Assembly: GCA_003647765.1 (NCBI GenBank)
Contig: QMNM01000053.1
Location: 1-8,043 of the forward strand
Origin: Candidatus Cloacimonadota bacterium
GTDB taxonomy: Bacteria; Cloacimonadota; Cloacimonadia; JGIOTU-2; B8-G9
Direction: 5' to 3'
Length of the DNA: 8,043 nucleotides
Part shown: positions 5,357 to 8,043 of the stretch, one piece after another
Position numbering within the stretch: the first letter of the stretch is position 1
Layout: each line of letters opens with the position of its first letter
Made by a program: the position numbers and the translations under genes
The notes under the pieces: generated by a model
What the model was told of the DNA's origin: nothing
Database searches by the model: none
The model's input: only the letters and a program-made list of their open reading frames with translations

Positions 5357-6541
5357 TTACTCTTTCCACAATGGGCTTCTTCTTCGGAGTTCTCTAATTA
5401 TATCTGTTAAAACTAAAACTGTTTTGTCAATATCCTGTTCAGTTGTAAATCTGCTAAAAGTGAAGCGGATTGAACTATTTGCTTGCTCATGAGTATGTCC
5501 TGTTTGTAGCATCACATAGTTTGGTTCTAGACTTTGTGAGGAACATCCAGAACCGGTTGCCACAATAATATTTTGCATATCCAACATCATCATAATTGCT
5601 TCACCCTCTACAGCAGAAAAGGAAAAATTAACATTAGCTGGATTCCGCTTGTGTCCACGCGGTCCATTCAATTGAACTTTTGGAATATTATTCACTATAC
5701 TATATATTAATCTATTCTGCAATTTCCGATATTTGTTATATTGTTTGTCAAAATTTGAAAATGATATTTCTACAGCTTTTGCAAGTCCAATAATAGACGG
5801 AATGTTAATTCCACCAGGTTTTAGTTTATGAAATCGTGCTACACCATGTTGAATAGGTTTGATTTTTATCCCTTTTCTACAATATAAAAATCCAATTCCA
5901 GGAGGTCCATTAAACTTATGTCCAGATACGCTCATTAAATCCATTCCTAATTCATTTACATCCACAGGAATTTTAGTATAAGCTTCACAAGAATCAGTAA
6001 ATAAATATATTTTGTGGTTTGCACTATCTAAAATTTCCCGTATTTTTTTTACTTCCTGAATAGTTCCTAAAATATGATTTATATGAGTTATTGCAACCAA
6101 TGTTGTATCTTCTCTAATCTCATTTTTTAATTCTTCCAGATCAATAAAGCCATCTTTGTCAGCTGATATGTATGAGACATCAAAGCCAGATTCTTCTAAA
6201 TCAAGAAAAATTGCTAATACAGAAGGATGACTTACAATAGTAGTTATAAGATGTTTTCCATTATCTTGATTAGCATAAGCAGTTCCCTTAATACCTATGT
6301 TATTGGAGTCCGTGCCACCACTTGTAAATACAATTTCCTCTGGTTTAGCACCAATGGACTCAGCCACAATTTGAGTTGCTTTTTCAATATCCTCAGATAT
6401 CTCTGTGCCATAAGATGTAAAAGGGCCTGGATACCAATATTTTTGCAAAAAATATGGTTTCATCGCTTCTAATACAACAGGATCAGTCCGACTTGTTTTG
6501 CAATTGTCTAAATATATTTTATCGCTTTTTATCTGGTTCAT
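5357..6541 (-). CDS. Divergent NifS/IscS-type cysteine desulfurase
   Basis: This 394-residue PLP enzyme should convert cysteine to alanine and pass the sulfur as a persulfide to the scaffold protein. ATG 6541 follows AAAGGAG with good spacing. Catalytic features present: TSGGTDSNN for PLP phosphate binding (73-81), H105 in SHPSV stacking on PLP, D183 in FTDSCEA, the PLP lysine K209 in SVSGHKFNGPPGIGFLY, and active-site C333 in TGSGCSSQSLEPNYVM. SSIRFTFSRFTTEQDID closes the small domain. Several normally conserved motifs have drifted: YLDNAATT is YLDNCKTS (10-17), VNNE.GT is INHILGT (154-160), DAAQ is DSCE (183-186), and the GGGQE..LRSGTEN region is GVARFHKLKPGGIN (233-246). Group I NifS/IscS is favoured over SufS by the SLEP.YV loop. 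It is 45 bases downstream of the Rrf2 gene and upstream of its scaffold partner, so all three are probably one operon. Confidence 0.9.
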   Translation of the reverse strand: MNQIKSDKIYLDNCKTSRTDPVVLEAMKPYFLQKYWYPGPFTSYGTEISEDIEKATQIVAESIGAKPEEIVFTSGGTDSNNIGIKGTAYANQDNGKHLITTIVSHPSVLAIFLDLEESGFDVSYISADKDGFIDLEELKNEIREDTTLVAITHINHILGTIQEVKKIREILDSANHKIYLFTDSCEAYTKIPVDVNELGMDLMSVSGHKFNGPPGIGFLYCRKGIKIKPIQHGVARFHKLKPGGINIPSIIGLAKAVEISFSNFDKQYNKYRKLQNRLIYSIVNNIPKVQLNGPRGHKRNPANVNFSFSAVEGEAIMMMLDMQNIIVATGSGCSSQSLEPNYVMLQTGHTHEQANSSIRFTFSRFTTEQDIDKTVLVLTDIIRELRRRSPLWKE

Positions 6542-6586
6542 TTTTTCTCCTTTACTTCAATAAAAATAGCATACGAATAGTGCTTA

Positions 6587-6991
6587 TCAAACTCCTTTAA
6601 TAATATCTTCAAGAGTAAAAAAATTAAGAAATTCAATTATATGGGCATTAAATTTAGTCCAGAAATTTTTGAAATCGCAATTATGAAAGAATTGACATGT
6701 CTCATCGCCTTGTAAGCAAGATATAATGTTCAAATTTCCTTCTGCTGCTTTCAAGATTTCAGCAATAGTAATTTGATTAGCTGGACTATACAGAATATAG
6801 CCACCATTTTTGCCTGATACTCCTTTCACAAGATTATGCTTTCGTAGTATACTGAAAATTTGTTCCAAAAATTTATATGGAATACATTGTCGTTCTGCTA
6901 TTTTACTCACAGAAATAGGAGTATTGGTTTTATCTTTGGCCAATTCATACATTGCTCGTAAGGCATATTCACATTTTTTGCTAATCTGCAT
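6587..6991 (-). CDS. Rrf2-family regulator, IscR-like
   Basis: This 134-residue DNA-binding protein probably senses Fe-S cluster supply. ATG 6991 (MQISKKCEYALRAMYELA) is the usual Rrf2 opening and has AAAGGA nine bases upstream. A longer frame from 7039 adds 16 residues that run through a promoter-like region and the palindrome, so it is not used. The winged helix covers about 1-70: ISVSKIAERQCIPYKFLEQI is the recognition helix region and GVSGKNGGYILYSP is the wing. Cysteines C92, C99 and C105 match the three cluster ligands of E. coli IscR (92, 98, 104) within one residue. The IscR fourth ligand His107 has no exact match (K108 here; H103 is nearby). Two further cysteines, C7 and C36, lie in the DNA-binding part. 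It is the first gene of the operon with desulfurase and scaffold, an iscR-iscS-iscU order, so it is probably autoregulatory. Confidence 0.9.
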   Translation of the reverse strand: MQISKKCEYALRAMYELAKDKTNTPISVSKIAERQCIPYKFLEQIFSILRKHNLVKGVSGKNGGYILYSPANQITIAEILKAAEGNLNIISCLQGDETCQFFHNCDFKNFWTKFNAHIIEFLNFFTLEDIIKGV

Positions 6992-7011
6992 TTTAAAAAT
7001 TCCTTTATAAA

Positions 7012-7039
7012 AACATACTAATTTAGTATGAATTGTCAA
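7012..7039 (-). promoter_or_regulatory. Possible promoter of the rrf2-desulfurase-scaffold operon
   Basis: Read on the minus strand, TTGACA (7039-7034) is a perfect -35 box. TATGTT (7017-7012) is a four-of-six -10 box after a 16-base spacer. The predicted start would lie close to the ribosome site at 7006-7001, giving a very short leader, which is a weakness. An alternative -10, TATAAA (7050-7045), lies further upstream but lacks a good -35. Confidence 0.4.
7014..7030. promoter_or_regulatory. Palindromic candidate operator for the Rrf2/IscR-like protein
   Basis: catacta-att-tagtatg is a perfect 7-3-7 inverted repeat 22 bases upstream of the rrf2 start codon. It lies between the candidate -35 and -10 boxes and overlaps the -10. 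Size, AT-rich centre and position are what one expects of an Rrf2-family autoregulatory site; binding itself is inferred. Confidence 0.5.
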
Positions 7040-7169
7040 ATCTTTTTATAGCATGACTTGTTAAGACGCATAGGTATTGTCAAATTAAAGAATGAAAAAA
7101 TTACTATATTTAGAGAAACGAAGGATTATACAGAATAAAAATGGAAGTAATATAGAATATTGGTTAATT

Positions 7170-7195
7170 CTTTTTTGTGTGTTTTTGTGGCTAAT
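7170..7195 (-). repeat. Inverted copy of the 'attagccacaaaa' dispersed repeat
   Basis: The minus strand reads attagccacaaaaacacaca plus aaaaag, matching the first 26 bases of 4535-4578 at 23 positions. It lies 35 bases before the ATPase gene and is in opposite orientation to the copies at 2466, 2512 and 4535. Confidence 0.75.
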
Positions 7196-7230
7196 ATCTG
7201 AGAGTACAGTTTCGTAAAATAGAGGAATGT

Positions 7231-8007
7231 ATGATAAAAGTACACAGTATCTCATATCAATATAATAAAAAGCCGGTGCTGAAAAATATATCTTTTAATA
7301 TTGAGAATGGGGATTTTGTAGGCATTATTGGGCCTAATGGTGCTGGAAAATCCACTTTACTAAAATGTATAAGTGGATTATTGCCTGGGAATGAAAATAA
7401 GATATTTATCAAAAATAATAGTATTGGTAAATGGAATAGAAAGGAGTTGGCAAAAAATATTGCAATAATTCAACAGGACTTTCACACTGAGTTTGATTTT
7501 TCTGTATATGAAATTGTAATTATGGGTCGTTTCCCTTATCTTGGATTTTTTGAAAGATATAGCAAAGAAGATGAAGAGTTTGTAGAGAATATATTCACAC
7601 AGTTAGATCTAGCTCAGTTTGCTAAAAGGAGATTTTCTCAGTTAAGTGGTGGTGAAAAACAGCGTGTTATCATTGCACAAGCATTAGCCCAGAATACAGA
7701 TATTTTGCTTTTAGATGAACCAGCCGTACACTTGGATATTCATCATCAGATTGAAACTTTTTCTTTGTTAAGAAATTTGAATGCGAAAAATAAAACCATT
7801 GTAGTGGTCTCACATAATATCAATTTATCTGCGGAATTTTGCTCTAAATTACTTATTTTAGATAAAGGAGAAATAGTCAATTTTGGCAAAACAGATGATG
7901 TTATGAAATCAGAGATTATCTCTAAAATATATAAAGTGTCTTCAAAAATAGTTAAAAATCCTTTTACTAATAAACCAAATATCCTTTATAAGTACAGAAC
8001 TAAATAA
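7231..8007 (+). CDS. ABC transporter ATP-binding protein, BtuD/FecE family
   Basis: This 258-residue cytoplasmic ATPase should power the importer formed with the binding protein (2567-3457) and permease (3564-4511). ATG 7231 is preceded by agagga (7221-7226). All catalytic motifs are intact: Walker A GPNGAGKST (34-42), Q-loop IIQQDF (79-84), signature LSGGEKQR (138-145), Walker B ILLLDEP (158-164), D-loop HLDIHHQ (167-173) and switch histidine H195 in VVVSHN. VIMGRFPYLGFFERYSKEDE between Q-loop and signature is the hallmark of the iron-chelate/haem/cobalamin import subfamily. The length is normal. It lies on the same strand as the other two subunits but is separated from them by the minus-strand Fe-S operon. 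No promoter could be assigned with confidence. No other permease is visible in the window; one beyond the right edge cannot be excluded. Confidence 0.92.
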   Translation: MIKVHSISYQYNKKPVLKNISFNIENGDFVGIIGPNGAGKSTLLKCISGLLPGNENKIFIKNNSIGKWNRKELAKNIAIIQQDFHTEFDFSVYEIVIMGRFPYLGFFERYSKEDEEFVENIFTQLDLAQFAKRRFSQLSGGEKQRVIIAQALAQNTDILLLDEPAVHLDIHHQIETFSLLRNLNAKNKTIVVVSHNINLSAEFCSKLLILDKGEIVNFGKTDDVMKSEIISKIYKVSSKIVKNPFTNKPNILYKYRTK

Positions 8008-8043
8008 AAGTTATACAAAATTGTTTAATGCTTTGCCCTACGC

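Noticed and set aside
6992-7039. Extended start for the Rrf2 protein
   Set aside because: The extension runs through the palindrome and the -10 region, while MQISKKCEYALRAM at 6991 is the family's normal N terminus with a ribosome site.
2348-7195. CRISPR array reading of the repeated 'agccac' units
   Set aside because: Copies are few, irregularly spaced, in both orientations and partly back to back, with no unique spacers of constant length and no cas genes.

Overview
The window is AT-rich, with tightly spaced genes separated by repeat-filled gaps. It probably comes from an uncultured bacterium of the Fibrobacteres-Chlorobi-Bacteroidetes (FCB) neighbourhood, such as Cloacimonadota, Marinimicrobia or a related candidate phylum. 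The main evidence is the 'PNPFNPTT' C-terminal sorting domain of a type IX-secreted protein at the left edge. A C-terminal-Phe outer-membrane barrel protein and 'agccaca' / 'aacacagat' type intergenic repeats agree with this. The placement is inference; no rRNA or marker gene is present.

Left part (1-2337): the 3' end of a secreted protein (1-393) closes with a strong intrinsic terminator (421-460) and a short GC-richer hairpin repeat. Next come a probable outer-membrane beta-barrel protein (552-1256) and about 610 bases without an intact gene. That gap holds a REP-like cluster of palindromes (1505-1627) and the frameshifted remains of a small gene (1669-1846). An orphan CheY-like response regulator with a coiled-coil tail follows (1867-2337).

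Right part (2338-8043): a lipoprotein substrate-binding protein (BtuF/FecB class) and a FecCD-type permease lie on the plus strand, and their ATPase (BtuD/FecE class) is also on the plus strand but 2.7 kb further on. Between permease and ATPase sits a minus-strand iron-sulfur operon in the order rrf2/iscR-like, cysteine desulfurase, IscU-like scaffold. Inverted copies of the 'attagccacaaaa' repeat (4535-4578 and 7170-7195) bracket this block, suggesting insertion or inversion inside a former binding protein-permease-ATPase operon. The transporter probably imports a corrinoid (cobalamin) or an iron chelate. The Isc genes make Fe-S clusters, and the Rrf2 protein, with three IscR-spaced cysteines, probably senses cluster status and may act at a perfect palindrome just upstream of its own gene.

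Most unusual points: (1) the scaffold protein is an IscU domain followed by what looks like a MIP18/DUF59 domain lacking its usual cysteine; (2) the cysteine desulfurase keeps its PLP lysine and active-site cysteine but has altered several normally invariant motifs; (3) the Fe-S operon interrupts the transporter cluster. No complete new defence or mobile system was found.
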